A stretch of 64,000 bases of DNA from an uncultured Alphaproteobacteria bacterium (GTDB lineage Bacteria; Pseudomonadota; Alphaproteobacteria; Rhizobiales; Aestuariivirgaceae): contig CAMFKI010000002.1 in assembly GCA_945957365.1 (NCBI GenBank), forward strand, positions 310,001 through 374,000, read 5' to 3'. The first letter of the stretch is position 1; each line of letters starts with the position of its first letter. Below, piece by piece: positions 45,349-53,628 of this stretch. The notes under the pieces were generated by a model. The model saw only the letters and a list, made by a program, of their open reading frames with translations. It was not told where the DNA came from and did not search any database. A program made the position numbers and the translations under genes.

Positions 45349-46670
45349 GCGAGTCCGTCCCCGAGCCGCTCGTCACCTTCGTCACCACGGACTATGCCGG
45401 GATCACGCGCGGCCGCTCCATGGCCTCCGCCGCCTATGCGCCGGGCCAGATGAAGACCCTGGGCTGGGTGCCCGCCAACATGTCGCTCACGCCCTTCGAC
45501 CTCATCGCCGACCCCAACCCGTGGGGCTCCTCAGGCGACCTGCGGCTGCTGCCGGATGACACGGCGCACTTCCGCTTCGCCATCGAGGGCTCGGCCACAC
45601 CGCTTGAGATCGTGATGAGCGACATCGTCGAGCTGGACGGAACGCCGTGGGTCTGCTGCCCGCGCAGCTTCCTCAAGCAGGCGCTGGCCGATCTCGAGCG
45701 CGAGGCGGGCCTCACCATGCTCGCCTCCTTCGAGCATGAGTTCCAGATGCTGGATGTCGGCTGGCCGCCGGCACCCGCCTTCGCGCTGCAGGCCCAGCGC
45801 CGTGCGGATCCCTTCGGCCCCGCGCTGATGGCCGCACTGCGCGATGCCGGCGTGGCGCCGGAGGTCTTCATCCCCGAATATGGCAAGGACCAGTTCGAGA
45901 TCACGTTAACGCCCGCTGACGCGTTGGCGGCGGCCGATCGTGCGGTGGTGCTGCGCGAGACGGTGCGCGAGCTGTCGCGCAACCGCGGCTGGCACTGTTC
46001 CTTCGCGCCCAAGACGGCAGTGGATGGCGTGGGCAACGGCGTCCACATCCACTTCTCCTTCCGTGACGCCAGCGGCGCCCCCGCCATGCATGACGCGGCA
46101 CGGCCGGGCGGCGTTTCGGCCATTGCCGGCAGCTTCGTCGCCGGCATCCTGCGCCACCTTCCGGCGCTGACGGCCTTCACCGCACCGAGCCCCATTTCCT
46201 ATCTCCGTCTCCAGCCCCACCACTGGAGTTCGAGCTACACCTGGTTCGGCGACCGCGACCGCGAGGCGAGCCTGCGCATCTGTCCGGTGAACCGTGTGGG
46301 CAAGACCGACCCTGCCAAGGCCTTCAACATCGAGTATCGCCCGGCCGATGCCACGGCTTGCCCGCATCTGGCGCTGGGCGTCATGGTACGCGCCGGCCTC
46401 GAGGGCATTCGCCAGAAGCTCGCGGCGCCGCCGCTGTTTTCGGGCGACCCAGCGTCACTCGACGACGGCCAGCGCCAGGCCCTCGGACTGAAGCGCCTGC
46501 CGCAGTCCCTGGCGGAAGCGCTGGAAACGCTTCTGGCGGACGAGACCGTGCGTGGCTGGTTCGCCCCGGTGGCGGTCGAAACCTATGTCGGCATGAAGCG
46601 GATGGAGATGAAGCTTGCCGGCGACCGTCTCGATGATGCGCTGTGCCGGCGCTATGCGGAGATCTATTGA
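45345..46670 (+). CDS. Glutamine-synthetase-like gamma-glutamyl-amine ligase
   Basis: 441 residues, GS type with short N-terminal beta-grasp (FVTTDYAGITRGRSM). Metal and ATP ligands are kept: ASFEHEFQML, KDQFEITL, GNGVHIHFSF, Arg in FGDRDREASLRICP, and NIEYRPADA. It is nearer to gamma-glutamylpolyamine/ethanolamide synthetases (PuuA, GlnA4 style) than to housekeeping GlnA. It likely conjugates an amine to glutamate as a carrier. Start ATGA overlap with the isochorismatase gene; one-base overlap with the next. Confidence 0.88.
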   Translation: MSESVPEPLVTFVTTDYAGITRGRSMASAAYAPGQMKTLGWVPANMSLTPFDLIADPNPWGSSGDLRLLPDDTAHFRFAIEGSATPLEIVMSDIVELDGTPWVCCPRSFLKQALADLEREAGLTMLASFEHEFQMLDVGWPPAPAFALQAQRRADPFGPALMAALRDAGVAPEVFIPEYGKDQFEITLTPADALAAADRAVVLRETVRELSRNRGWHCSFAPKTAVDGVGNGVHIHFSFRDASGAPAMHDAARPGGVSAIAGSFVAGILRHLPALTAFTAPSPISYLRLQPHHWSSSYTWFGDRDREASLRICPVNRVGKTDPAKAFNIEYRPADATACPHLALGVMVRAGLEGIRQKLAAPPLFSGDPASLDDGQRQALGLKRLPQSLAEALETLLADETVRGWFAPVAVETYVGMKRMEMKLAGDRLDDALCRRYAEIY

Positions 46671-47431
46671 TGGACGGGGTTGAACGCCTTCCGCCGCCGG
46701 TGCGCGTTCTCAATGCGCAAGGGTCCTCGCCCTATGTGCTGATGTGCGAGCACGCCTCGCGGTTCATTCCGGCTGAGCACAAGGGACTGGGCCTCGCGAC
46801 GGAGGACCTGGCGCGCCACATCGCCTGGGACATCGGCGCTGGTCAGGTGGCCGAAGCGCTGGCGCATTCCCTCGATGCGCCGCTGGTGATTGCGGGCTAT
46901 TCGCGGCTGCTGATCGACCTCAACCGCCCCGTCGGCAGCGCCACCTCGATTCCGGAGGTGAGCGAGACAACGGCGATCCCCGGCAACCGCAACCTCAGCG
47001 CCGGGGAACGCGCCCGGCGGGTGGCCCTCTATTTCGAACCCTACCAGAGGGCGGCGCGCCAGCTGCTCGATGCCCGCCAGGCTGACGCGAAGGTCTCCGC
47101 CATCGTGGGCATTCACAGTTTCACGCCGGTCTTCAAGGGTGTGGCGAGGCCCTGGCACGCAGGAATCCTGTACCGCAAATCGCAAGGCTTCGGTCACGCT
47201 TTGGCGCAGGCCCTGGGTGGGCCGCAACAGTCCATCGCCGAGAACGAACCCTACCAAATCGAGGATGACGGCGACTACACCGTGCCGGTGCATGGCGAGG
47301 CGCGCGGTCTCGATGCGGTACTGGTGGAAATCCGTCAGGATCTGATTGCCGACGAGAGAGGCGCCCTCGCCTGGGCCGCACGGTTATCCGCCGCGCTCGA
47401 ACGCTGCGCTGATGCGCGCCGGGGAAGCTGA
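46670..47431 (+). CDS. N-formylglutamate amidohydrolase-family protein
   Basis: 253 residues. MCEHASRFIPAEH, LLIDLNRPVGS and VGIHSFTPVF are the conserved blocks of the HutG/FGase family, a zinc carboxypeptidase-like fold. Beside a glutamate-amine ligase it may release glutamate or a formyl group from a glutamyl amide; no other hut gene is present, so histidine breakdown is unlikely here. One-base overlap (TGATG) with the ligase gene. Last gene of the plus unit. Confidence 0.87.
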   Translation: MDGVERLPPPVRVLNAQGSSPYVLMCEHASRFIPAEHKGLGLATEDLARHIAWDIGAGQVAEALAHSLDAPLVIAGYSRLLIDLNRPVGSATSIPEVSETTAIPGNRNLSAGERARRVALYFEPYQRAARQLLDARQADAKVSAIVGIHSFTPVFKGVARPWHAGILYRKSQGFGHALAQALGGPQQSIAENEPYQIEDDGDYTVPVHGEARGLDAVLVEIRQDLIADERGALAWAARLSAALERCADARRGS

Positions 47432-47456
47432 GGCAGCAATCGCGCACGCCGGCGGT

Positions 47457-48125
47457 TCAGGTGACGCGGTGGAAGACCAGCAGGCTGTTGTTGGCAGGCA
47501 TGGTGATACTGTCGCCGGCCCTCAGGCCTGCTGCCGCGGCCAGGCGCTGGAGATCGGCGATGTCGCGCAGCCCCCATGACGGGTTGCGCGCTCTCAGGGA
47601 GGCGTCGAATTCCGCATTCGAAGGTGCGTTGTGAACGCCAGAGTGGACGAACGGGCCATAGAGAACGAGCATGCCCCGCGCGCCGAGCAGGCGGCCGGCT
47701 CCCGAAAACAGCCCGACCGCTGCCGCCCATGGCGCGATGTGGATCATGTTGATCGAAACCATGACGTCGAACGGCGCAAGTGTCTCGACATCCCAGACGG
47801 CTGCGCTGGCATCGACATCCACAGGCGCCATCACATTGTTCAGCCCGCTCGAAGCGATCCAGCTGGCGGTGCTGGCGCGCGAGGCGGGATCGGGATCGCT
47901 CGGCAGCCAGGTGAGAGCGGGCATCGCCGCGGCAAAGCGCACACAATGCTCTCCCGTCCCGCAGCCGATTTCCAGCACCTTGCCCTGCGCGGGAAGAAGA
48001 CGCTTCAACTCTTGCAGGATCGGGTTCGAGTTCCGCGCGGCGGAGGGCGAGTACAGTCGCTGGTCGGCATCCTGCCGGCGCTGTTCCAGGGCGACAGGCA
48101 AAGGATTTTCTGTGTCGTCATGCAT
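47457..48125 (-). CDS. DUF938 SAM-dependent methyltransferase
   Basis: 222 residues. NSNPILQELKRLLPAQGKVLEIGCGTGEH (in pieces) and FDVMVSINMIHIAPW are diagnostic of DUF938. The Rossmann SAM site is GCGTGEHCVRFA. Function of the family is unknown. ATG 48125 has only a weak ribosome site. Stands alone. Confidence 0.9.
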   Translation of the reverse strand: MHDDTENPLPVALEQRRQDADQRLYSPSAARNSNPILQELKRLLPAQGKVLEIGCGTGEHCVRFAAAMPALTWLPSDPDPASRASTASWIASSGLNNVMAPVDVDASAAVWDVETLAPFDVMVSINMIHIAPWAAAVGLFSGAGRLLGARGMLVLYGPFVHSGVHNAPSNAEFDASLRARNPSWGLRDIADLQRLAAAAGLRAGDSITMPANNSLLVFHRVT

Positions 48126-48478
48126 ATGACTTCAATCTGCCCGGAGAGGCCCTGCGTCAAGGCCGACCCCCGAACCACTCAACTCGTCCCATCGAAGTTC
48201 CGCCGAATCATCTGCCTTTGCGGTCAGAAATCCTGTTATGGGTGCGTGTCGCGTGTATCTGCCCGTTAATGGTGTTGTGGCGAAGTGGCACATGCACACG
48301 TCATCCGGTGGCGTTCTGTCCGGCATGTCACCCCTGCCGCCACTCAGCGTAGCGCTATCCGTCCACTAAGCTTCCGGCCGGTGAAGACCGAACCGCTGGT
48401 TGCTGGATGCTGTCGCCCATTCGGACAAGGGTCGCCGCGACCCAAGGGGACCGGAGACGGCTGGAGCGGAGTTGGTTG
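48126..48478. other. 353-bp divergent intergenic region
   Basis: Contains the upstream sequences of the DUF938 gene (minus) and the beta-helix gene (plus). A TTGACG -35-like hexamer on the minus strand (48155-48160) is the only promoter-like element I can point to; its -10 is poor. No ORF with a convincing start, no repeat and no RNA gene seen. Confidence 0.4.
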
Positions 48479-49882
48479 ATGCGTTCATTCGATAGCGGGG
48501 ATGACTTTATCGGCGTGCGCGCCGGTGACACTTCAGCGGCGCTGTCGCGCCGCACTTTCCTTTGGGCGAGCGCTGCCGCCCTGTGCCTTGCCGGCACCGG
48601 CGCCGGCAGCGCACAGGCAGCGGCCCGTAACATCTACGTGTCGAAAGGCGGCAGCGACAGCAACCCCGGCACGCCCGACAAGCCCTTCCTCAGCATCGGC
48701 GCCGTGTTCCGGCGCATCACGAACCTCGGCGCCGGCGACCGCATCATCGTCATGCCCGGAATCTACAACGAGGCCGTCACGGTCAAGGCGGGTGGAAGCG
48801 CGTCAGCGAACCTGACCCTCGTCTCGCAGGTGCCCTGTGGCGCCAAGATCCGCTCACCCTCCTCAGCCTACAGCGCCATCAACATCCAGAAGAGCTACGT
48901 AACGGTCGATGGCTTCGACGTGCAGGGGGCCGGCATCGGCCACGGCATCGAAGCCAGCTACATCGACGGCAACACCGCCAACAACGGCCCGCACAATCTG
49001 TCGATCGTCAACAACTTCTGCCACGACAATGCCGGCAGCGGCATCAGCGTGGCCCATGGCGACTACTACCTGATCGAAAACAACGTCTGCTACCGCAACT
49101 GCGCCACCAACCCGTACCAGGGCAGCGGCATCTCGGTCTACGAACCGCGCGCGGTCACCGGCACCGAGACCATGCGCATCTTCGTGCTGCGCAACACCTC
49201 GTTCAGCAACACCGCGCTCAACCTGCCGAACAATGCCCCTCATTCCGATGGCAACGGCATCATCATGGACGACTTCCGCAATACCCAGAAGCCCAACCCG
49301 GCAGGAATTTACCGCTATCGCTCGCTGGTCGAGAACAACGTCTGCTATCTCAATGGCGGCAAGGGTGTCCACGTCTTCATCAGCGACAACGTCACGGTGC
49401 GCAACAACACCTGCTACTTCAACAATCGCGACCCGAAGAACATCGCGACCTGGCGCGGCGAACTGAGCAACGTGAACTCCAACAACACGATCTGGGTCAA
49501 CAACATCGGCTATGCCGACGTCAGGGTGAACAGCTACAACCGCGGCATCCTGCACGCCTCCAGCGGCAGCCAGACCAGCAACAACGTGGTGTGGAAGCGC
49601 AATCTCACTTTCAATGGCACGCCGGGTTCGGCCTCGATCACCCAGTCGCCTTACAACGCGACGCTGGTCGCAGCCGCGCCCTACAACAACCTGCTGGGCG
49701 TGGACCCGCAGTTCGTCGCCGCCGGACAGGGCGTCGCCAGCCCCAACCTGCATCTGCAGCCAGCCTCAAAGGCCCACAATGCGGCCGTCTCCGACTATGG
49801 GATCGGCACAATCGACCGGGACGGCAACCCGCGCGTACGGGGCGCCGCGGCCGATCTTGGCGCCTACGAACTGCCGGTCTAG
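48479..49882 (+). CDS. Tat-exported right-handed parallel beta-helix protein
   Basis: 467 residues. Twin-arginine signal ALSRRTFLWASAAALCLAGTG about residues 22-42 within MRSFDSGDDF... The mature part begins NIYVSKGGSDSNPGTPDKPF, the usual opening of pectate-lyase/DUF1565-type beta helices. Asn-rich coils follow (IENNVCYRNC, VENNVCYLNGG, VRNNTCYFNN) at about 25-residue period. Ends LGAYELPV as in such families. Probably a secreted polysaccharide-binding or lyase protein. ATG 48479 preferred to ATG 48407, which adds an Arg-rich non-signal lead. Confidence 0.88.
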   Translation: MRSFDSGDDFIGVRAGDTSAALSRRTFLWASAAALCLAGTGAGSAQAAARNIYVSKGGSDSNPGTPDKPFLSIGAVFRRITNLGAGDRIIVMPGIYNEAVTVKAGGSASANLTLVSQVPCGAKIRSPSSAYSAINIQKSYVTVDGFDVQGAGIGHGIEASYIDGNTANNGPHNLSIVNNFCHDNAGSGISVAHGDYYLIENNVCYRNCATNPYQGSGISVYEPRAVTGTETMRIFVLRNTSFSNTALNLPNNAPHSDGNGIIMDDFRNTQKPNPAGIYRYRSLVENNVCYLNGGKGVHVFISDNVTVRNNTCYFNNRDPKNIATWRGELSNVNSNNTIWVNNIGYADVRVNSYNRGILHASSGSQTSNNVVWKRNLTFNGTPGSASITQSPYNATLVAAAPYNNLLGVDPQFVAAGQGVASPNLHLQPASKAHNAAVSDYGIGTIDRDGNPRVRGAAADLGAYELPV

Positions 49883-49975
49883 AACAAGGCGAACCAAGCG
49901 CATCCTCTGGAATGAGCGCAGCGTGAGGTGAAACACCAGGGGTGGCCACGCAGCGGTGCGAAGCCACGGCCGGCA

Positions 49976-50482
49976 TCATGGGGCAAGTGTCCGGTAGCGG
50001 CCGTGCTGATAGGTCAGCGGATCATGTTCGGAGGTCTGCACATGCGCCACCTGTCCGAGGAAAATGGTGTGCGTGCCCGCGGCCAGGCGACCGCAGACAT
50101 GGCAGGCGAAGGCGGTGGAGTCCTTCAGCACGATCCAATCCCGTTGACCCTGTTGGACATCGATGCCTTCAAACCGGTCCGAGACGGTGCCGTCATGCAG
50201 GCCGGAGAAGCGCTCGGCCACATGGGGGTGCCGGTGCGAGAGGATATTCAGGCAAAAGGCGCCATTCCCCTCGACCGCCGCCGCAATGCGGCTGGCCGAA
50301 CGGAGGCAGACCAGCAACTGCGGCGGATCGGCGGAGACGGAGGAGAAGGCGCTCACCGTCGCCCCGTGCCGCCCCTCTGCGCCACTGGTGGTGACCACGG
50401 CCACGCTGCTGGCCACCTGGCGCATGCCCCTGATGAACAGCTCGCGCGAGACGGGATGAAGCCCCGGCCTGCTCTCGCTCAT
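49976..50482 (-). CDS. Flavin reductase (HpaC/RutF-like)
   Basis: 168 residues. Flavin reductase-like split barrel: RGMRQVASSVAVVTT, GATVSAFSSVSADPPQLLVCL and FCLNILSHRHPHVAERFSG. Supplies reduced FMN/FAD to a partner monooxygenase. No oxygenase gene is adjacent in the window. Follows the DUF1185 gene by 3 bp. Confidence 0.9.
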   Translation of the reverse strand: MSESRPGLHPVSRELFIRGMRQVASSVAVVTTSGAEGRHGATVSAFSSVSADPPQLLVCLRSASRIAAAVEGNGAFCLNILSHRHPHVAERFSGLHDGTVSDRFEGIDVQQGQRDWIVLKDSTAFACHVCGRLAAGTHTIFLGQVAHVQTSEHDPLTYQHGRYRTLAP

Positions 50483-50485
50483 GCG

Positions 50486-51094
50486 TCAGCGCCCGAGGCG
50501 TGCCGGGTCGTTGACGTCGGCACCGATATCCGCGAGGTCCTGGTACCGGTCGCCGATGCGGTGGTGCGGACGGCCGCCGGTGGCGCCGCCGAAGGCGGCG
50601 ATCAGCTCGTCATCGGCCGGGGCATCGGCAATCGAGAACTGCACGGTGAGGTAATGTGAGCGCCGGCCGGTGTCGTGCTTGTCCATCAGCGGGATCTGAA
50701 TTTGCGTATTGGCAGGGCCTCGCGTGTTGGTGAAGCCGAGATAGGTCTTGGCGCCCAGCGCCTCGCGATAGAAATTGCCATAGTGCAGGGTGTGGATCAG
50801 CGCAGAAGCATGCTCCTGCTCGCAATCCAGCCCGGCCATGGCCGCCTTGCCATAGGCCTCGATCCTGTCAGCGCCGCCAGCCATGGCCACGATCCGGTCG
50901 GTGAGGAGCTTGCCGAGGATGGGCGCGAAGGCACGGATCTCGGGCTTCAGGTCTTCCACATAGCCGCGGCCGGCCCAGGGGTTCTTCACCACGGCTGCGA
51001 CGCCAAGCATGCGCAGCGGCGGCGTGGCGGCGCGCTCACCCTCGAGATGGATTTCTTCCTCGAAGTTCACGAGCTTTCTGATCTTCAGTTCCAT
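50486..51094 (-). CDS. DUF1185 (amino acid synthesis family) protein
   Basis: 202 residues. Matches the DUF1185/PF06684 type: RKLVNFEEEIHLEGER, VAAVVKNPWAGRGYVEDL and EHASALIHTLHYGNFYREA. The biochemical role is not established despite the family name. Located in the CoA transferase-flavin reductase operon, which suggests a catabolic role on a small N-containing compound. Confidence 0.85.
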   Translation of the reverse strand: MELKIRKLVNFEEEIHLEGERAATPPLRMLGVAAVVKNPWAGRGYVEDLKPEIRAFAPILGKLLTDRIVAMAGGADRIEAYGKAAMAGLDCEQEHASALIHTLHYGNFYREALGAKTYLGFTNTRGPANTQIQIPLMDKHDTGRRSHYLTVQFSIADAPADDELIAAFGGATGGRPHHRIGDRYQDLADIGADVNDPARLGR

Positions 51095-51109
51095 GTTTGT
51101 CTCCGGCGT

Positions 51110-52300
51110 TCAGGTAGTGGGCTTGGCATCCTGCACGGCGAGCATGTCGTTGTGCTCGCCCAGCCGCGGCGGCGTGGAGGGGGCGGGCGCCGGCGTGAGG
51201 CCGAAATGGATCGGGTTGGCGGCGACGCGCCAGCCCCTTCGCCCCGCCTCGGCATGCGGCACCTCGGCAATCATGGACCGCGCCGCGACATGCGGATCGG
51301 CAAGAATGTCGCGCGCATCGTTGACCGGACCGAACGGCAGCCTGCCGCCGAGCAAGGCCGTCAGTTCGGCCTTGCTGTGGCGACGCGTCCAGGCGCTCAC
51401 CGCTTCGTTGACCTCCGGCGCATGCGCCCGGCGGCCCGGCTTGGTGGCGAGCCGGGTGTCGGCAGCGAGGTCCGGCCGCGCCATGATGCGCGCCAGCTCG
51501 CGCCAGAAGGCATCGTCGACCACGCCGATCGATACCCAGCCGTCGGCGGCGGGAAACAGCCCGAAGGGTGCAAGCAGCGGATGGCCGTTGCCGGCAGGTT
51601 CGGCGACCTTGCCCTCCATGTCGTAGAGATAGACGAGGCGCTCGCACAGGCTCAGCATCGCGTCGTACATGCCGATGTCGACGAACTGGCCCTTGCCCGT
51701 ACGCTCGGCGTGGCGCACGGCTGAGACGATGGCAAAGGCGAGCATCATCCCGGCGAACACGTCGCCGATGCCGGGGCCCGTCTTCATCGGATGATCGCGG
51801 TCGGCCCCGGTCATGCTCATCAGTCCGCCCATGGCCTGGGCGACGACGTCGTAGGAGGGCCACTGCGCGTAGGGGCTTTCGCCGCTGCGCGGATCGCCGA
51901 AGCCGCGGATCGTGGCATAGACGAGGGCGGGGTTTTCCTTGACCAGCTCCTCGTAGCCCAGACCCAGTCGCTCCATCACGCCGGGCCGGAAATTCTCCAC
52001 CAGCACATGCGACGAGCGCACCAGCGCGCGAATCTGTGCTTCTGCCGCAGCGTCCTTGAGGTCGAGGACGATGCTCTTCTTGCTGCGGTTCAGGCTGACG
52101 AAATAGCCGGCCCAGTCGCGGCCCTCGTCGTCGGCGCGCCACGGACCGTTGCCACGGCTGGTGTCACCATCGGGGCTCTCGATCTTGATGACCTCGGCGC
52201 CGTGATCCGCCAGCATCATGGTGCAATAGGGGCCGGACAGCATGCGGCTGAAGTCGAGCACGCGGATGCCGGAGAGGATGCCGCGCGGCGCCTCAGCCAC
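51110..52300 (-). CDS. CaiB/BaiF family CoA transferase
   Basis: 396 residues. GIRVLDFSRMLSGPYCTMMLADHGAEV is the family N-terminus (in pieces); ENFRPGVMERLGLGYEEL and GDVFAGMMLAFAIVSA follow, with a catalytic Asp expected near PGIGDVFAG or SMTGAD. Moves CoA between carboxylic acids (class III). GTG 52300 is chosen, overlapping the hydrolase stop by 8 bases; ATG 52336 would extend into that gene. Confidence 0.9.
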   Translation of the reverse strand: MAEAPRGILSGIRVLDFSRMLSGPYCTMMLADHGAEVIKIESPDGDTSRGNGPWRADDEGRDWAGYFVSLNRSKKSIVLDLKDAAAEAQIRALVRSSHVLVENFRPGVMERLGLGYEELVKENPALVYATIRGFGDPRSGESPYAQWPSYDVVAQAMGGLMSMTGADRDHPMKTGPGIGDVFAGMMLAFAIVSAVRHAERTGKGQFVDIGMYDAMLSLCERLVYLYDMEGKVAEPAGNGHPLLAPFGLFPAADGWVSIGVVDDAFWRELARIMARPDLAADTRLATKPGRRAHAPEVNEAVSAWTRRHSKAELTALLGGRLPFGPVNDARDILADPHVAARSMIAEVPHAEAGRRGWRVAANPIHFGLTPAPAPSTPPRLGEHNDMLAVQDAKPTT

Positions 52301-53090
52301 CGTGCACCCGCTTGAGGAAGGCCGAGAGCCTGGCATTGAACTGTTCCGGCGCCTCGGCCAGCGCCATGTGCCGCAGCCCCGGCAGGATGGCGAGTTCGGA
52401 ACCGGGAATTTCAGCCGCGATGGCGCGGCTCATGGCGGGCGAATTGCCATAGTCCTCCTCGCCGGTCATCACCAGGGTGGGCGCCGTGATCGGCGGGCTG
52501 GGCGCCACCAGCTCGGTCACGCCGTCGACCAGCACCTGGTAGATCGGGGCATAGACCTCCTTGCGGTTGGCGAGGATCCAGCGCCGTACCTCGTCCATCA
52601 TGTCCGGGTGGGTGGCGCGGAAGCCATCGGTGAACCAGCGCTGCAATGCGGCCTCGACGGTCGCGGCAGGCCCGTCTTGCGCCGCCTGCACCACGCGTGC
52701 CTGGATGGCCTCATGCGCCGCCTTGTCGCGCGCATGGGCGGAATGGAGGATGCCGAGCGCCGCCACTCGGTGACCATGGTCCATGGCGAAGCGCCGCGCG
52801 ATCATGCCGCCGAGCGAGAAACCAAAGACCAAGGCGCTGGCAGTGTCGAGATGGTCCATGAGTTCGGCCAGCTGCTCCGAGAACAGGGTCAGCGACGGCG
52901 TCGCGGGCGGAACGCTGCTCTCGCCATGGCCGTAAAGATCGAAGGTTATGACGCGGTGGCCGGCGGCGAGGGCAGGCACCTGCCAGCGCCAGGAGTGCCG
53001 GTTGAGCCCCAGCCCGTGCACCAGCACGATGGCCCTCGCGCCACTGCCGAAGCTTTCATAGGTCGTGCCACGTGGCGTGACGGCGGCCAT
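52293..53090 (-). CDS. Alpha/beta hydrolase (RutD/3-oxoadipate enol-lactonase-like)
   Basis: 265 residues. VLVHGLGLNRHSW oxyanion region, VFGFSLGGMIARR nucleophile elbow, GLRHMALAEAPEQF with the catalytic His. Resembles PcaD/RutD-type small-molecule hydrolases. Two bases after the RidA gene and overlapping the CoA transferase gene, so cotranscribed. Confidence 0.88.
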   Translation of the reverse strand: MAAVTPRGTTYESFGSGARAIVLVHGLGLNRHSWRWQVPALAAGHRVITFDLYGHGESSVPPATPSLTLFSEQLAELMDHLDTASALVFGFSLGGMIARRFAMDHGHRVAALGILHSAHARDKAAHEAIQARVVQAAQDGPAATVEAALQRWFTDGFRATHPDMMDEVRRWILANRKEVYAPIYQVLVDGVTELVAPSPPITAPTLVMTGEEDYGNSPAMSRAIAAEIPGSELAILPGLRHMALAEAPEQFNARLSAFLKRVHGG

Positions 53091-53091
53091 G

Positions 53092-53484
53092 TCAGCCCGT
53101 CACCGGCCTGTAGGCCACGACTTCCACCTCGACGCGGACATCGACAAGCAGGTCGCTCATCACGGCCGAGCGGGCGGGCGGCTCTTCCGGGAAATATTCT
53201 CCGTACACGGCATTGAAGCCCGGGAAGTCGGCGCGGTCGCGCAGCCAGACCATGGCCTTCACCACATCGGAGCGCTCACAGCCGGCTTCTTTCAGCGTCG
53301 CGGTGATGTCGTCGAGAACGGCGCGGGTCTGATCCTCCACCGTGCCGCTGGTCATCACCTGGCCGTCCTTGAAGGGGATCTGGCCGGTGAGGAACACGAA
53401 ATCGCCGGCGCGGATGGCCTTCGAAAGCGACAGCTTGCGCCCGCCGATCACCAATGGTCCGCCGATCACCTGCTTGGCCGTCAC
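53092..53484 (-). CDS. RidA/YjgF/RutC-family protein
   Basis: 130 residues. FVFLTGQIPFKDG, VVKAMVWLRD and the conserved Arg in PPARSAVMSDLLVDVRVEVEVVAY (given in part) are the family marks. RidA proteins hydrolyse enamine/imine intermediates; RutC-type members act on aminoacrylate-like products. First gene of the five-gene minus operon, divergent from aldehyde dehydrogenase with 144 bp between. Confidence 0.9.
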   Translation of the reverse strand: MTAKQVIGGPLVIGGRKLSLSKAIRAGDFVFLTGQIPFKDGQVMTSGTVEDQTRAVLDDITATLKEAGCERSDVVKAMVWLRDRADFPGFNAVYGEYFPEEPPARSAVMSDLLVDVRVEVEVVAYRPVTG

Positions 53485-53628
53485 CGCAACCTCCCAATCG
53501 AAGTGGTGAAAACTCTAGGCGCGCGCCGGTTTGGGCCTGTAAGAGATTTCCGACAGCGCCCGGCGAAAATCTTGCATCATTGAACAGGTCCGGGCGGCAC
53601 TCTCGGAGTGGCTTGAGGAGGCGTGACC

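Noticed and set aside
46670..47431. Assignment as HutG of histidine degradation
   Set aside because: No other hut gene is present and the context is amine/glutamyl chemistry, so only the family was named.
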